Shown here: positions 40,954 through 49,967 of the stretch, one piece after another
Numbering within the stretch: the first letter of the stretch is position 1
How the letters are laid out: every line of letters begins with the position of its first letter
From: Acidobacteriaceae bacterium
GTDB taxonomy: Bacteria > Acidobacteriota > Terriglobia > Terriglobales > Acidobacteriaceae
Length of the DNA stretch: 57,126 nucleotides
Direction of reading: 5' to 3'
NCBI GenBank assembly: GCA_003156805.1
Contig: PMHV01000075.1
Location: 9,819-66,944, forward strand
Position numbers and translations under genes: made by a program
The notes under the pieces: model-generated
What the model was told of the DNA's origin: nothing
Seen by the model: only the letters and a program-made list of their open reading frames with translations
The model's database searches: none

Positions 40954-41247
40954 CTAGCTGGCTTGCTCTTCCGCAATCGATTCCATCTGCTCCAGCATCT
41001 TCTCCACGCGCCGGCGAATCTCTTCGCGGTCCTTGCGCAACTGCACTGCCTCGCGCCGCAAGCTTTCCAACTGCTCGCCGCGCTCCTCGAGTTGCTGACG
41101 CATCTTTTGCGCGTCGCGTTCCGCCGCCGCCTGCGCCTGCCGCGCGGTTTTGTACATCTCTATGGTGCGATAGACTTTGTGTTCCAGAGCCTGGAAATCG
41201 TCTGCCGGAACCTGATCCGCCAACTGCTCCACCGCGCTCAACGCCAT
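40954..41247 (-). CDS. Coiled-coil protein next to ZapA (ZapB-like)
   Basis: A 97-aa protein from ATG 41247: MALSAVEQLADQVPADDFQA, then LEHKVYRTIEMYKTARQA, followed by a long charged heptad region rich in Gln, Glu and Arg (MRQQLEERGEQLESLRREA, KMLEQMESIAEE). This is typical of small division-associated coiled coils like ZapB. The similarity is structural, so the name is tentative. It is probably co-transcribed with zapA. Confidence 0.75.
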   Translation of the reverse strand: MALSAVEQLADQVPADDFQALEHKVYRTIEMYKTARQAQAAAERDAQKMRQQLEERGEQLESLRREAVQLRKDREEIRRRVEKMLEQMESIAEEQAS

Positions 41248-41358
41248 GATTGCACTTTCCCTGGAATGATATTGGAACTTGTTCGCAGTATACTCCACAT
41301 CGCTGTGGAGAAGCCGAGGCTCGTTGCCCAAACGCGCGAGTCCGCGTCGGTAATTCGC

Positions 41359-41364
41359 TATAAT
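41359..41364 (+). promoter_or_regulatory. -10 hexamer (TATAAT) upstream of sodC
   Basis: TATAAT lies 18 bases before the sodC ATG. I see no clear -35 at 16-18 bases upstream. The predicted leader is short but includes GAGGTGA. Confidence 0.4.
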
Positions 41365-41382
41365 TCCCGGATGAGGTGACTT

Positions 41383-41901
41383 ATGAAGCGGTTTACATTT
41401 TTCACAATCGGATTGTCTTTGCTTCTGATTGCCTTCCCAGCCCTGAGCGGAGCTAAGACGGTGGTTGAGCTGAAAGACGCCCAAGGCAAGAGCGTCGGCA
41501 CCGCGTTGGTGTCGCAAGACGGTCATGACGCAGTGGCCGTCACGCTGCGCGTTCACGATCTGCCTCCCGGCGAGCACGGGATTCACTTTCACCAGAATCC
41601 CAAATGCGATCCGCCTGACTTCAAGTCGGCCGGCCCGCACTTCAATCCGGATGGAAAGAAGCACGGCTTCGATAATCCCGAAGGCCACCACGCCGGCGAC
41701 ATGAAGAACATCACCATCGACGCGCAGGGGAAGGCCAGCCTGCGGTTTGCTGTGAGCGGTGTTACGCTGGGCGACGATGCGCATTCTCTGTTTAGCAACG
41801 GCGGAACGGCGATCGTGATCCACGCCAAAGCGGACGACTACAAAACCGATCCCTCCGGCAACTCCGGCGACCGCATCGTCTGCGGGGTGATCACGAAGTA
41901 G
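41383..41901 (+). CDS. sodC: Cu/Zn superoxide dismutase, exported
   Basis: A 172-aa protein. Signal peptide: FFTIGLSLLLIAFPALSGA. Metal ligands are visible in GEHGIHFHQNPKC, the zinc loop AGPHFNPDGKKHG with HHAGD, and AIVIHAKADDYKTDPSGNSG ahead of DRIVCGVI (disulphide Cys). It removes superoxide in the periplasm. It is monocistronic and divergent from the coiled-coil/zapA pair. Confidence 0.96.
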   Translation: MKRFTFFTIGLSLLLIAFPALSGAKTVVELKDAQGKSVGTALVSQDGHDAVAVTLRVHDLPPGEHGIHFHQNPKCDPPDFKSAGPHFNPDGKKHGFDNPEGHHAGDMKNITIDAQGKASLRFAVSGVTLGDDAHSLFSNGGTAIVIHAKADDYKTDPSGNSGDRIVCGVITK

Positions 41902-42049
41902 GATAGCGTTCGAGACGCGCCGCTCTGCCGCCGGGATTGGGGTCTAACATTAGAAACGCCGAAGAGCAGGGTGAATGCGGAAGGGATCTCCAGTGAAGGG
42001 GCCGGCCACAATCCCGATGCGACACTTTTCGGCATGGTCCGGCCTTCCG

Positions 42050-43336
42050 CTAGTGAGCCGGACGCAGCTTGCCCAACTTGGCTGCCGCCGCGTCTAGAGT
42101 CTCTGGCCTCTTGCAGAATGCAAAGCGCACCTGCCGCGCTCCGTCTCGCGGATCGCGATAGAAACTCGATCCCGGCACCGCGGCCACTCCAATCTCTTTG
42201 ACGAGATACTTCGTGAACTCCAAGTCGTCGGCGAAACCAAACGCGGAAATGTCCGTCATCACGTAGTATGCGCCTCGCGGACGAAAACACTTGAACCCCG
42301 CCGCACTCAGGGCCGGCGTCAAACGATCGCGGCGCACGCGGTATCCCTCGGCCAGCTTCGCATAGTATTCCGCCGGCAGACTCAGTGCCACCGCACCCGC
42401 CTCCTGCAGCGGCGCCGGCGCGCCCACCGTCAAGAAATCATGCACCTTGCGGATCGCGTTCGTAATCTTCTCCGGCGCAACCGTCCACCCTACGCGCCAC
42501 CCGGTTACGCTGTACGTCTTGGACATGCCGTTAATCGTAACCGTCCGCTCGCGCATCCCGTCGAGCGTCACCATGGAAATATGTTGCGCGCCGTCATACA
42601 CGATGTGCTCATAAATCTCGTCGGTGATTGCGAGCACGTCGAACTCCACGCACAGATCGCGAATCAGCTCCAGCTCCGCTCGGGTAAAAACTTTCCCCGT
42701 GGGATTGTTCGGGGTATTGAGAATGATGGCTTTGGTGTGCTTGTCGAACGCCCGCCGCAATTCTTTCTCATCGAAGGTCCAGTCGCCACTTTCGCCCTCC
42801 GGCGGACGCAGTTTCACAAACCGCGGCAGCGCTCCGCTGAGCACCGAATCCGGCCCGTAGTTTTCGTAAAACGGCTCAAAGATCACCACTTCATCGCCGG
42901 CGTTGCACACGGCGAGCAAGGTGGAAATCATCGCTTCCGTCGACCCGCAGCACACCGTAACATCTTTTTCCGGATCGACCGCAATGCCTTGCCACACGCC
43001 CATCTGCCGGGCAATCGCGTCACGCAGTTTCTTCGCGCCCCAGGTAATTGCATACTGGTTCACATCGTTGGCAATCGCCTCGCGCGCGGCCGACTTGATC
43101 TCTGCCGGGGCAGGAAAGTCCGGGAAGCCCTGCGCCAGGTTCACCGCGCCATGCAGCAAGGCTTGCCGGGTCATCTCCCGGATCACGGACTCGGTGAATT
43201 GGCCCACCTTGTCGCTGAGAAACTGCTTGGCCTCCGCGCCAGAATGTTTTTGATTGCTTGAAGGGGAAGATTTCTGTCGCGAAGAATCCGCTTTTGCCGC
43301 GGCCCGCGGTCTGGAGTCCGGAGCTTTCTTTTTCAC
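42050..43336 (-). CDS. PLP-dependent class I aminotransferase
   Basis: A 428-aa protein from GTG 43336, overlapping the pheT stop (GTGA). A basic, poorly conserved N-terminus of ~40 residues precedes the fold. Motifs: NLAQGFPDFPAP, NQYAITWGAKKLRDAI, NTPNNPTGKVF, AITDEIYEHIVYDGA, the PLP lysine in NGMSKTYSVTGWRVGW, and QVRFAFCKRP. The G-F-P-D-F and Y-E-N-Y patterns recall the kynurenine/glutamine or methionine aminotransferase group (fold type I). The substrate is not certain. Confidence 0.92.
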   Translation of the reverse strand: MKKKAPDSRPRAAAKADSSRQKSSPSSNQKHSGAEAKQFLSDKVGQFTESVIREMTRQALLHGAVNLAQGFPDFPAPAEIKSAAREAIANDVNQYAITWGAKKLRDAIARQMGVWQGIAVDPEKDVTVCCGSTEAMISTLLAVCNAGDEVVIFEPFYENYGPDSVLSGALPRFVKLRPPEGESGDWTFDEKELRRAFDKHTKAIILNTPNNPTGKVFTRAELELIRDLCVEFDVLAITDEIYEHIVYDGAQHISMVTLDGMRERTVTINGMSKTYSVTGWRVGWTVAPEKITNAIRKVHDFLTVGAPAPLQEAGAVALSLPAEYYAKLAEGYRVRRDRLTPALSAAGFKCFRPRGAYYVMTDISAFGFADDLEFTKYLVKEIGVAAVPGSSFYRDPRDGARQVRFAFCKRPETLDAAAAKLGKLRPAH

Positions 43337-45411
43337 GCCCGCTGTACCCCGCCCAACCCCTGCAATGCCGCCACAATCTTTGCCGACCACTGCGCCACTT
43401 CCTCGTCACGCAGCGTCCTCGCGCTCGATTGCAGCGTCGCCCGCAGCAAGATTGAATACTTCCCTGCCCCGATTGAGCCGCCGCGGAAGATTTCTACAGG
43501 ATCCAACGAGCGCAGATCATCCAGCCGAAGATTCAGCACCGCGCGATGAATCTGCTCGAACTCCACGGCATCGGCAAACACAAACGAAAAATCGCGCTCC
43601 ACCGCCGGGTACTTCGCCAGCGGCCAGAATTTCACTTGCCGCAACCCGCATGTATACAGACGTTCGAGATCGATCTCGGCGAGAAAAACCTCCTGCCGCA
43701 ACTTCCGTGCCGCCTTAACGTCTTCGGCAATCTGCCCGAACTGCGCCACCACGGTTCCATCGAGCAAGGCCCGCGCCGATCGCCCCGGATGAAAATATTC
43801 TGCCGTCTGCCGGTCATACGCAAGCTCGCCCGCAAACTTGGCCAGCAGATTCTCCACTTCGCCCTTGAATAGCCGAAACGCCTCCGCAACCCCGGACTGC
43901 TCGTCCTTGCTCACATCGAGCACAGCGGCCGCCGGCAGCGCACTCTTGACCGCTGCCGCGGTCGTGCCCAGGCACATCCGCTGCGGTTCGGACGGCTCCG
44001 CGCCGCGCATTTCATACGTCCGGCCCATTTCAAACAGCCGCACACCCTCCGAGCCGCGATTCAAATTCCATGCCAGCATGTCGAGCATGCCCGGAGCCAT
44101 CGCAGTCCGCATTACGCTGGCTTCTTCGCTTAGAGGGTTCTCCAGTTCCAGCACCGGAGCTTCGCCCGAAGCGGAGGCAAAACGCTCGGCATCGGCGCGC
44201 GAAATGAACGTCAGAGACACGGCCTCGTTATAGCCCAAGGCTAACGCGCGGTTGCGCAGCGCCGTGTCCACCGCTGCATGAGGCAAGTCCACTACTGCGC
44301 CGGTGAAAGCCGGCAGCGTATTGTCGAATTTATCGTATCCGTGCAGGCGTGCGATCTCTTCGATCAAATCGATCTCGCGCTCCACATCCAGCCGCCAGGT
44401 CGGAATATGTACCGTGAACTCCTGCTCCGCCTCGCCCGCGGGAATCACGCCGAACCCCAGCTTCTTCAGAATGCGGTAGATCTCGGAGGCAACAATTTTG
44501 CCGCCCAGAATCCGCCGCACTTCGGCAATATGCAGCGCCACCGGCGCCTGGTCCATCCGGTTCGAGACCACATCGATCACGTCGCCAATCAAGTCTCCGC
44601 CGCCAGATTGCAGAATCAGTTCCGTCACGCGATCGCATGACAATACGGTCGACTCGAAATCGGCGCCACGCTCAAAGCGGTGGGAAGCTTCGGTATGAAT
44701 TCCATGCCGGCGCGAAGTCTTGCGCACGGTTCCCGGATCCCACCACGCCGATTCGACGAGAATATTCTTCGTCTTCTCCGTGATCATGGTTTCGAATCCC
44801 CCCATCACGCCGGCCAGCCCTATGGGTTGCTTCGCATCGGCTACCACCAAGTCCTCTGAAGTGAGCTTTCGCTCTACGCCGTCCAGAGTTTTCAGCCGCT
44901 CGCCGTCTCGCGCCTTGCGCACGACGATCTTTCCACCTTCGAGCAGATCCATGTCGAACACGTGCGTCGGTTTGCCCATCTCCCACAAGACGTAGTTGGT
45001 TGCATCGACTGCGTTGTTGATGGGGCGCTGATCGAGCAGTTGCAGACGATGCGCGGTTTTGTCCGGTGAAGGCTTGATGCTGGTTGCGCGCATAATTCGC
45101 GCCGTGAAACGCGGACAGAGCCGCGTTTCCTCGACCTGGATGGAGAACTTCGCGTCGCCTTTGGCCGGGGGCACGTTGGGTTCAATCGGCTTAAGCAGCA
45201 GATCATAAATCGCCGCGGCTTCCCGCGCGACGCCGTAATGATTCATCGCATCGGGACGGTTGGTGCCGATTTCCATCTCGAAGACCGTGTCCGGCCCGGA
45301 CCCGCTGATGGCCTCGACGGCAATGCCAACGGCGGTCAAGTCCTCGGCGAGCCGATGGTTATCGACTGTGAGATCGACAAAGTCGCGAATCCACTGTGGC
45401 GAAATCTTCAT
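43333..45411 (-). CDS. pheT: Phenylalanyl-tRNA synthetase beta subunit
   Basis: A 692-aa protein: MKISPQWIRDFVDLTVDNHR, the B3/B4 editing region (NAVDATNYVLWEMGKPTHVF, then GVMGGFETMI), the B5 domain, the catalytic-like core (LEIARLHGYDKF, NPLSEEASVMRTAM) and the ferredoxin-fold anticodon domain at the end. It is shorter than E. coli PheT (~795) because the N-terminal tRNA-binding EMAP domain is absent, as in several other bacteria. It pairs with PheS; the gene lies 75 bases downstream of pheS. Confidence 0.97.
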   Translation of the reverse strand: MKISPQWIRDFVDLTVDNHRLAEDLTAVGIAVEAISGSGPDTVFEMEIGTNRPDAMNHYGVAREAAAIYDLLLKPIEPNVPPAKGDAKFSIQVEETRLCPRFTARIMRATSIKPSPDKTAHRLQLLDQRPINNAVDATNYVLWEMGKPTHVFDMDLLEGGKIVVRKARDGERLKTLDGVERKLTSEDLVVADAKQPIGLAGVMGGFETMITEKTKNILVESAWWDPGTVRKTSRRHGIHTEASHRFERGADFESTVLSCDRVTELILQSGGGDLIGDVIDVVSNRMDQAPVALHIAEVRRILGGKIVASEIYRILKKLGFGVIPAGEAEQEFTVHIPTWRLDVEREIDLIEEIARLHGYDKFDNTLPAFTGAVVDLPHAAVDTALRNRALALGYNEAVSLTFISRADAERFASASGEAPVLELENPLSEEASVMRTAMAPGMLDMLAWNLNRGSEGVRLFEMGRTYEMRGAEPSEPQRMCLGTTAAAVKSALPAAAVLDVSKDEQSGVAEAFRLFKGEVENLLAKFAGELAYDRQTAEYFHPGRSARALLDGTVVAQFGQIAEDVKAARKLRQEVFLAEIDLERLYTCGLRQVKFWPLAKYPAVERDFSFVFADAVEFEQIHRAVLNLRLDDLRSLDPVEIFRGGSIGAGKYSILLRATLQSSARTLRDEEVAQWSAKIVAALQGLGGVQRA

Positions 45412-45444
45412 GAACCAGCTTTTGGCTCTTAACTCTTACGTTCT

Positions 45445-45484
45445 TAGCATTTAGCCAAAAGCTAAGAGCTAACGGCTAAAGGCT
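45445..45484. repeat. Short repeat cluster in the pheS-pheT spacer
   Basis: TTAGCCAAAAGCTAAGAGCT then AACGGCTAAAGGC. Several AGCTAA/GCTAA units allow alternative hairpins between the two synthetase genes. Confidence 0.55.
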
Positions 45485-45486
45485 TC

Positions 45487-46614
45487 TTACGAAAACTGCC
45501 GCAAGAACCTCACATCGCCCTGAAAGAACAACTGCAAATCGTCGACGCCGTACTTCAGCAGCGCGATGCGGTCCGCGCCCATGCCAAAGGCAAATCCTGA
45601 AACTTTCTTCGGATCGTATCCGTTGTCCTTCACGAATTCGAACACATTGGGATCGACCATGCCGCAGCCCAGAATTTCAATCCACCCCGTCTGCTTGCAG
45701 GGACGGCACGGCGCGTTGTCAGTGCCGCGCTTCCCACTGCCGCCACAGATGAAGCAGCTCACAAACATTTCCGCGCTGGGCTCGGTGAACGGAAAAAACG
45801 ACGGCCGGAAGCTTGTCTTTACTCTCGAACCGAAAAATTCTTTCATCGCGTGATCGAGCGTGCCTTTCAGATCGCCGAACGTAATATTGGTGTCGACCGC
45901 CAGACCTTCAATCTGATAAAACATCGGCGAGTGGCTGGCGTCGGGCGGATCGTTGCGGTGCACCGTCCCGGGAATCACAATGCGGATTGGCGGACGCATC
46001 TTTTCCATGGTGCGAATCTGCACCGGCGAGGTATGGGTTCGCAACAGCAAGCGCTCGCGCGGCGGCTTGGCCTGCTGACCGGCGATGAACAAAGTGTCCT
46101 GCGTGTCGCGTGCGGGATGGTTCGGCGGAAAATTCAGCGACTCGAAGTTATAGTAGTCGGTCTCCACCACCGGCCCGTCGGCCACGGAGTACCCGAGCTT
46201 TTGAAATACCGCGACCAGTTCCCGCGAAGTCCGCAGAACCGGATGCTCCGCGCCGATGGGGCGGCGGATGCCGGGCAAACTGATGTCGACGCGACCACTA
46301 CGAAGGGGAGTTCCCGTCGCAAGTTCGAGTCGGAGAAACTCGGCCTTCAGAAGAATATCCTCGACATGCGCCTTGATCTGGTTGACTCGGCGCCCGGCCT
46401 CTCGCTTGGCATCCTTCGGCGCGGCCTTCAGCCAAAGATCATTGATCTGCGTTAGGACTCCGTTTTTCCGGCCCATCCAACGGTCGCGAAATGCTTTCAG
46501 TTCTGCCTCGTTCCGCACTCCAGCGGCTTCGTCCGCACACGCACGCACGCAATCCGCCGCGGCAGTTTCCAGTGCCTGCGCCGAATAGTCCGTTAGTTTG
46601 GGAACGGTGTACAT
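45487..46614 (-). CDS. pheS: Phenylalanyl-tRNA synthetase alpha subunit
   Basis: A 375-aa catalytic subunit from ATG 46614 (MYTVPKLTDYSAQ; the frame extends to 46662). It has an N-terminal coiled coil, then class II motif 2 (RTHTSPVQIRTM...PGTVHRNDPPDASHSPMFYQ then IEGLAVD) and motif 3 (GFAFGMGADRIALLKYG). A four-Cys insertion CFICGGSGKRGTDNAPCRPC lies before WIEILGCGMVDPNV; such zinc-type insertions occur in several phyla. Member of the infC-rpmI-rplT-pheS-pheT operon. Confidence 0.97.
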   Translation of the reverse strand: MYTVPKLTDYSAQALETAAADCVRACADEAAGVRNEAELKAFRDRWMGRKNGVLTQINDLWLKAAPKDAKREAGRRVNQIKAHVEDILLKAEFLRLELATGTPLRSGRVDISLPGIRRPIGAEHPVLRTSRELVAVFQKLGYSVADGPVVETDYYNFESLNFPPNHPARDTQDTLFIAGQQAKPPRERLLLRTHTSPVQIRTMEKMRPPIRIVIPGTVHRNDPPDASHSPMFYQIEGLAVDTNITFGDLKGTLDHAMKEFFGSRVKTSFRPSFFPFTEPSAEMFVSCFICGGSGKRGTDNAPCRPCKQTGWIEILGCGMVDPNVFEFVKDNGYDPKKVSGFAFGMGADRIALLKYGVDDLQLFFQGDVRFLRQFS

Positions 46615-46687
46615 TGCGAAGGGAACCGGGCAGCCGCGCCACATAGGCACCCGCCGCTCCAATCTGGCTCAAGTTAAGTGCGGATAG

Positions 46688-47080
46688 CTAAGACTTACGG
46701 GCTACCTTGTCTTCCACGGCCACGACCTTGAGAGCATCTTTCGCCTGCGTGGCCAGATTGGCAAAGCCGGACGGATCTTTCACCGCCAAGTCGGCCAAAA
46801 TCTTTCGGTCCAGTTCGACGCCGGCCACTTTCAGCCCGTGGATGAACTGGTTGTAGCTCATCCCGCTCAGCTTGGCCGCGGCTCCGATGCGCACGATCCA
46901 GAGCGAGCGGTACTGCCGCTTGCGCTGCTTGCGCCCAGAATAGGCGAACTTGAGTCCGCGCTCAACCGCTTCCTTGGCGGAGCGGTAGAGCTTCGACTTG
47001 GTAAGAAAGTAACCGCTGGCGCGGTCTAAGATTCTTTTTCGTTTGGCGCGGCGTTTGGTGCCGCGCTTGACTCTGGGCAT
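46688..47080 (-). CDS. rplT: 50S ribosomal protein L20
   Basis: A 130-aa protein from ATG 47080 with GGAGAACGCC upstream: [20 protein letters not shown], then [40 protein letters not shown] and [20 protein letters not shown]. An Ala/Lys-rich end follows. In other bacteria L20 or IF3 controls this operon through the leader; no such element could be confirmed here. Confidence 0.97.
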   Translation of the reverse strand: MPRVKRGTKRRAKRKRILDRASGYFLTKSKLYRSAKEAVERGLKFAYSGRKQRKRQYRSLWIVRIGAAAKLSGMSYNQFIHGLKVAGVELDRKILADLAVKDPSGFANLATQAKDALKVVAVEDKVARKS

Positions 47081-47323
47081 GGCGTTCTCCTTTTTTTCTT
47101 TCGTTTTATGGCGGCTGGAGGCAAGGAAGATTCGCCGTGCGGCGATCTCTGGCCTCTTCACACACCCGCAGGCTATTGCTGCTATCGATTCAGCCCGCTA
47201 TGCGGAATGTTTCTCCGCGGACCTTCGCGATACTGCGCAACATTCGCGGCTTAACAGTCTGGTCGAACAACATTCAAAAACAAATAACCACGAATCATTC
47301 GGCGGAACCCGCGAAGGACGAAC
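47081..47323. other. Spacer between rpmI and rplT
   Basis: About 240 bases, longer than usual for this pair. I see no ORF. It may contain regulatory structure but no clear hairpin-T-run was found. Confidence 0.4.
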
Positions 47324-47521
47324 TTATTGATACGGAATCATCCGCTTCACTTTGAGCAAATCGCCATCGCTCACCAGAGCCGGCGATCCCAGATTCCGCT
47401 TCCTCTTCTTGCTCTTCGAGGTCAGTATGTGACGCAGGTGCGACCGCCCCCGCTTTACTTTTCCGGTTGCAGTTTTCTTGAAGCGCTTGGATGCGCCCTT
47501 GTGTGATTTCAGTTTCGGCAT
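47324..47521 (-). CDS. rpmI: 50S ribosomal protein L35
   Basis: A 65-aa protein: [20 protein letters not shown], then [20 protein letters not shown], and [20 protein letters not shown] with MIPYQ. It has the full L35 length and signature, in its usual place between infC and rplT. Confidence 0.98.
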   Translation of the reverse strand: MPKLKSHKGASKRFKKTATGKVKRGRSHLRHILTSKSKKRKRNLGSPALVSDGDLLKVKRMIPYQ

Positions 47522-47592
47522 AAGTCCTCGAAAATCAGCCGTCAGCTTTCAGCCGTCAGCGTCAGAAATTCGCGTTTGGTTGCACCTTGCGG

Positions 47593-48300
47593 TTACGCCT
47601 GCTTCGCAGTGGTGGCCGACGCGGGCGTTGCAGCAACAGCCTGCGGTGGATTGGGCGCGGGTGCTGTCGCAGCCATCGGCTGCGCGCCTTCGACACCGCC
47701 CGCCGGTTTCGCGCGTTCACCCTGGGGCGCTGCCGCCGATCTCGAACCTCGGCCCTGGGGAGGCTGTTTCGGCTTTTCCTTTTCGCCGGTTTTCTTCGGC
47801 GCCAGGATCGCGTGAAGTGTGTTGCCTTCCTGGCGGGGACGAAACTCCACGATGCTGTGCGGTTCCACGTCTTTGATCAGGCGCTCCAGAATCTGGCGCC
47901 CAAGCATGGTGCGGGTCATCTCGCGTCCGCGGAAAAAAATCGTCGCTTTTACTTTGTCGCCTTCATCCAGAAAGCGCAGCACGTGATTTTTCTTGGTTTC
48001 GTAATCATGGTCGTCCACATTGATGCGGAACTTCACTTCCTTGACCACGATCGTCTTCTGGTGCTTCTTGGCCTCGCGCTCTTTTTTTTCCTGCTGATAG
48101 AGAAACTTCCCGTAGTCCATAATTCGGCACACGGGAGGGTTCGCCGAAGCCGAAATCTCCACCAGGTCGAGATTTTTTTCGCGGGCTTTCTTAAGCGCTT
48201 CGTAAGGGGGCATGATTCCCATCTGTTCCCCCTCGTCGTCGATCACGCGAATTTCGCGCGCGCGGATACGATCATTGGTGCGGATAAAACGTTTGTCGAT
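47593..48300 (-). CDS. infC: Translation initiation factor IF-3, probable AUC start
   Basis: A 235-aa protein. The N-domain reads NDRIRAREIRVIDDEGEQMG with NLDLVEISASANPPVCRIMD YGKF. The C-domain reads VVKEVKFRINVDDHDYETKK and KVKATIFFRGREMT. A ~60-residue Ala/Pro tail follows, longer than usual. I place the start at ATC 48300: GGAGG lies 5 bases upstream and the protein then begins (M)DKRFIRTND, the family length. IF-3 genes often use rare start codons for autoregulation. A TTG at 48324 is in frame but would put the ribosome site inside the gene. Confidence 0.93.
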   Translation of the reverse strand: MDKRFIRTNDRIRAREIRVIDDEGEQMGIMPPYEALKKAREKNLDLVEISASANPPVCRIMDYGKFLYQQEKKEREAKKHQKTIVVKEVKFRINVDDHDYETKKNHVLRFLDEGDKVKATIFFRGREMTRTMLGRQILERLIKDVEPHSIVEFRPRQEGNTLHAILAPKKTGEKEKPKQPPQGRGSRSAAAPQGERAKPAGGVEGAQPMAATAPAPNPPQAVAATPASATTAKQA

Positions 48301-48337
48301 ACCATCCTCCGAGACTCTAAACAACTGAGAATAAGAG

Positions 48338-48346
48338 ATTATAGCA
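48338..48346 (-). promoter_or_regulatory. Extended -10 element upstream of infC
   Basis: Minus strand TGCTATAAT (TGn plus TATAAT), about 38 bases before the infC start. No clear -35 is visible. Confidence 0.5.
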
Positions 48347-48988
48347 TGGCGTGGGAACTGCGGGCCTCGGTTTTCGGCCTAGGCAACTACACGGCCACCT
48401 AATCATAAATTCCTGCTGTCAATTCCTCCGTTGACCCCTATTCGTTTTTTCCTCGCGGTTTGCGGCCAGATCCTTTTGACGGCCAATTGCGGATGAAACT
48501 CCGGAAGGCAAGAACAGAATTCCTCCTCGCATTACTTTAGTAGCAAGTTCTGTGCCAACTTTTTACGGTCTGGCTCTTGCCAAGCTGCGCATGTTCGCCT
48601 AGCATCCGAAATGAAAGTCGGCCTGTCGAGTTGGTGATAGCGGTCACCGATTTTTGAACCAATGCAGAATGAACGGGGGCTCGACTCGTAGATAAGATCC
48701 GGTGTGCGATGCTCCGTCATGCGGAGATGCCTAAAGGGTCTCGGCGGGTTCCCAACGTCTACCGACGGGTTCATTCTCGGCCCGCTACACGGCTCGTTGG
48801 GTCGACTTGATTTTTTTGTCGGCTTTAGTTTGTTAGTGGATCTTCAGCCGGTGCTTGAGACAGCCGCGCCTTGGCTTCGCCTCGGCGGGAGAACCGGATA
48901 GCCGCACCTAACGCAGCCGCAAACTTCCTGCTAGACTGATCTGGTTGTTGATCTCGTCGCGGGCGGGTTTTCCCGCATCCAATCTAAC
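48347..48988. other. 640-base intergenic stretch between infC and lgt
   Basis: AT-richer than its surroundings. Short frames on both strands lack protein-like character, and no RNA gene was recognised. Two TTGAC hexamers occur (48433 and 48477 regions) without matching -10 elements. Confidence 0.45.
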
Positions 48989-49801
48989 GTGTATCCACAG
49001 CTCTTGCATTTCGGGCAGTTCTTCCTGCCGACTTATGGCTTCCTGGTGTCGATGGGAGTCCTCATCGGTTTGTGGATCAGCGTGCGCAATTCCGAGCGGC
49101 TGGGAATTGACGGCGAAAAGGCGTGGAACCTGGGAATTCTCGTGGTGCTGTGCGGCATCATAGGCGCAAAGGTTCTCTACATCATTAACGACTGGAGCTA
49201 CTATGCGGCGCACCCGGGCGAGATTTTCAGCATCAGCACGATGCAGGCGGGCGGGGTTTTCTCCGGCGGACTGATCGCGGCTTTTGCCGCGGCAGCGTGG
49301 TACGTGCGCAAACATCATTTGCCGGCCCTGGGAACTTGCGATGCATTTGCTCCGGGTCTGGCGCTGGGCCATGCCATTGGGCGCATCGGATGCTTCGCCG
49401 CGGGATGCTGCTATGGGAAGCCGACGCATCATTTTTGGGGCGTGATCTTTACCAATCCGCTGGCGTACCGGATTACGGGAACCCCGCTCAACGTGCCGCT
49501 GGAGCCGACGCAGCTGTTCGAATCGGCGGTGGAGCTGGCTAATTTTTTCTTTCTCATGTGGCTGCTGAAGCGGAGAAAGTTTGACGGTCAGGTGTTTGGC
49601 GCGTTCATGTTTGTGTATGGAACGGCGCGGTTCTTTCTTGAGTATCTGCGCGACGATCCAGGCCGGGGATCGGTGTTTGGCGGCGCCATGACGGGAACGC
49701 AGTTGATTGCAATTGGGCTGGTGATTGCCGGCGGGCTGATCTGGTGGCTGCGTCCGGGGGCGAAGCCGGTTCCGGCACTGACGGTGAGCGCGATGCGGTA
49801 G
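48989..49801 (+). CDS. lgt: Prolipoprotein diacylglyceryl transferase
   Basis: A 270-aa polytopic enzyme that attaches diacylglycerol to the lipobox Cys of prolipoproteins. Motifs: YPQLLHFGQFFLPTYGFLVS, GGVFSGGLIAA, and the Lgt signature GHAIGRIGCFAAGCCYGKPT; the R.FLEYLR-type motif near the C-terminus is RFFLEYLRDD. Seven hydrophobic segments are visible. It starts at GTG 48989 with no clear ribosome site. It would act on the lipoproteins encoded elsewhere in this window. Confidence 0.95.
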   Translation: MYPQLLHFGQFFLPTYGFLVSMGVLIGLWISVRNSERLGIDGEKAWNLGILVVLCGIIGAKVLYIINDWSYYAAHPGEIFSISTMQAGGVFSGGLIAAFAAAAWYVRKHHLPALGTCDAFAPGLALGHAIGRIGCFAAGCCYGKPTHHFWGVIFTNPLAYRITGTPLNVPLEPTQLFESAVELANFFFLMWLLKRRKFDGQVFGAFMFVYGTARFFLEYLRDDPGRGSVFGGAMTGTQLIAIGLVIAGGLIWWLRPGAKPVPALTVSAMR

Positions 49802-49838
49802 GGCTTTCACCCCCGGAGAAGCCAAGGCTGCATCCCAC

Positions 49839-49868
49839 CACCGGGGCACAGAGACACGGAGAAAAATA
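49839..49868. repeat. Dispersed CCGTGTCTCTGTG repeat copy
   Basis: CCACCGGGGCACAGAGACAC then GGAGAAAAAT. Same family as the copies at 24211-24330 and 25081-25112. Confidence 0.8.
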
Positions 49869-49967
49869 AGATCGGCCCGCTTCGGGTTGTTTCTGGGATA
49901 CGTCACTTCTATCCACGGTCCATCTACCGCCAAAGTCCTCGATTCGGTTCTAGTATGCTTCCTTGCA

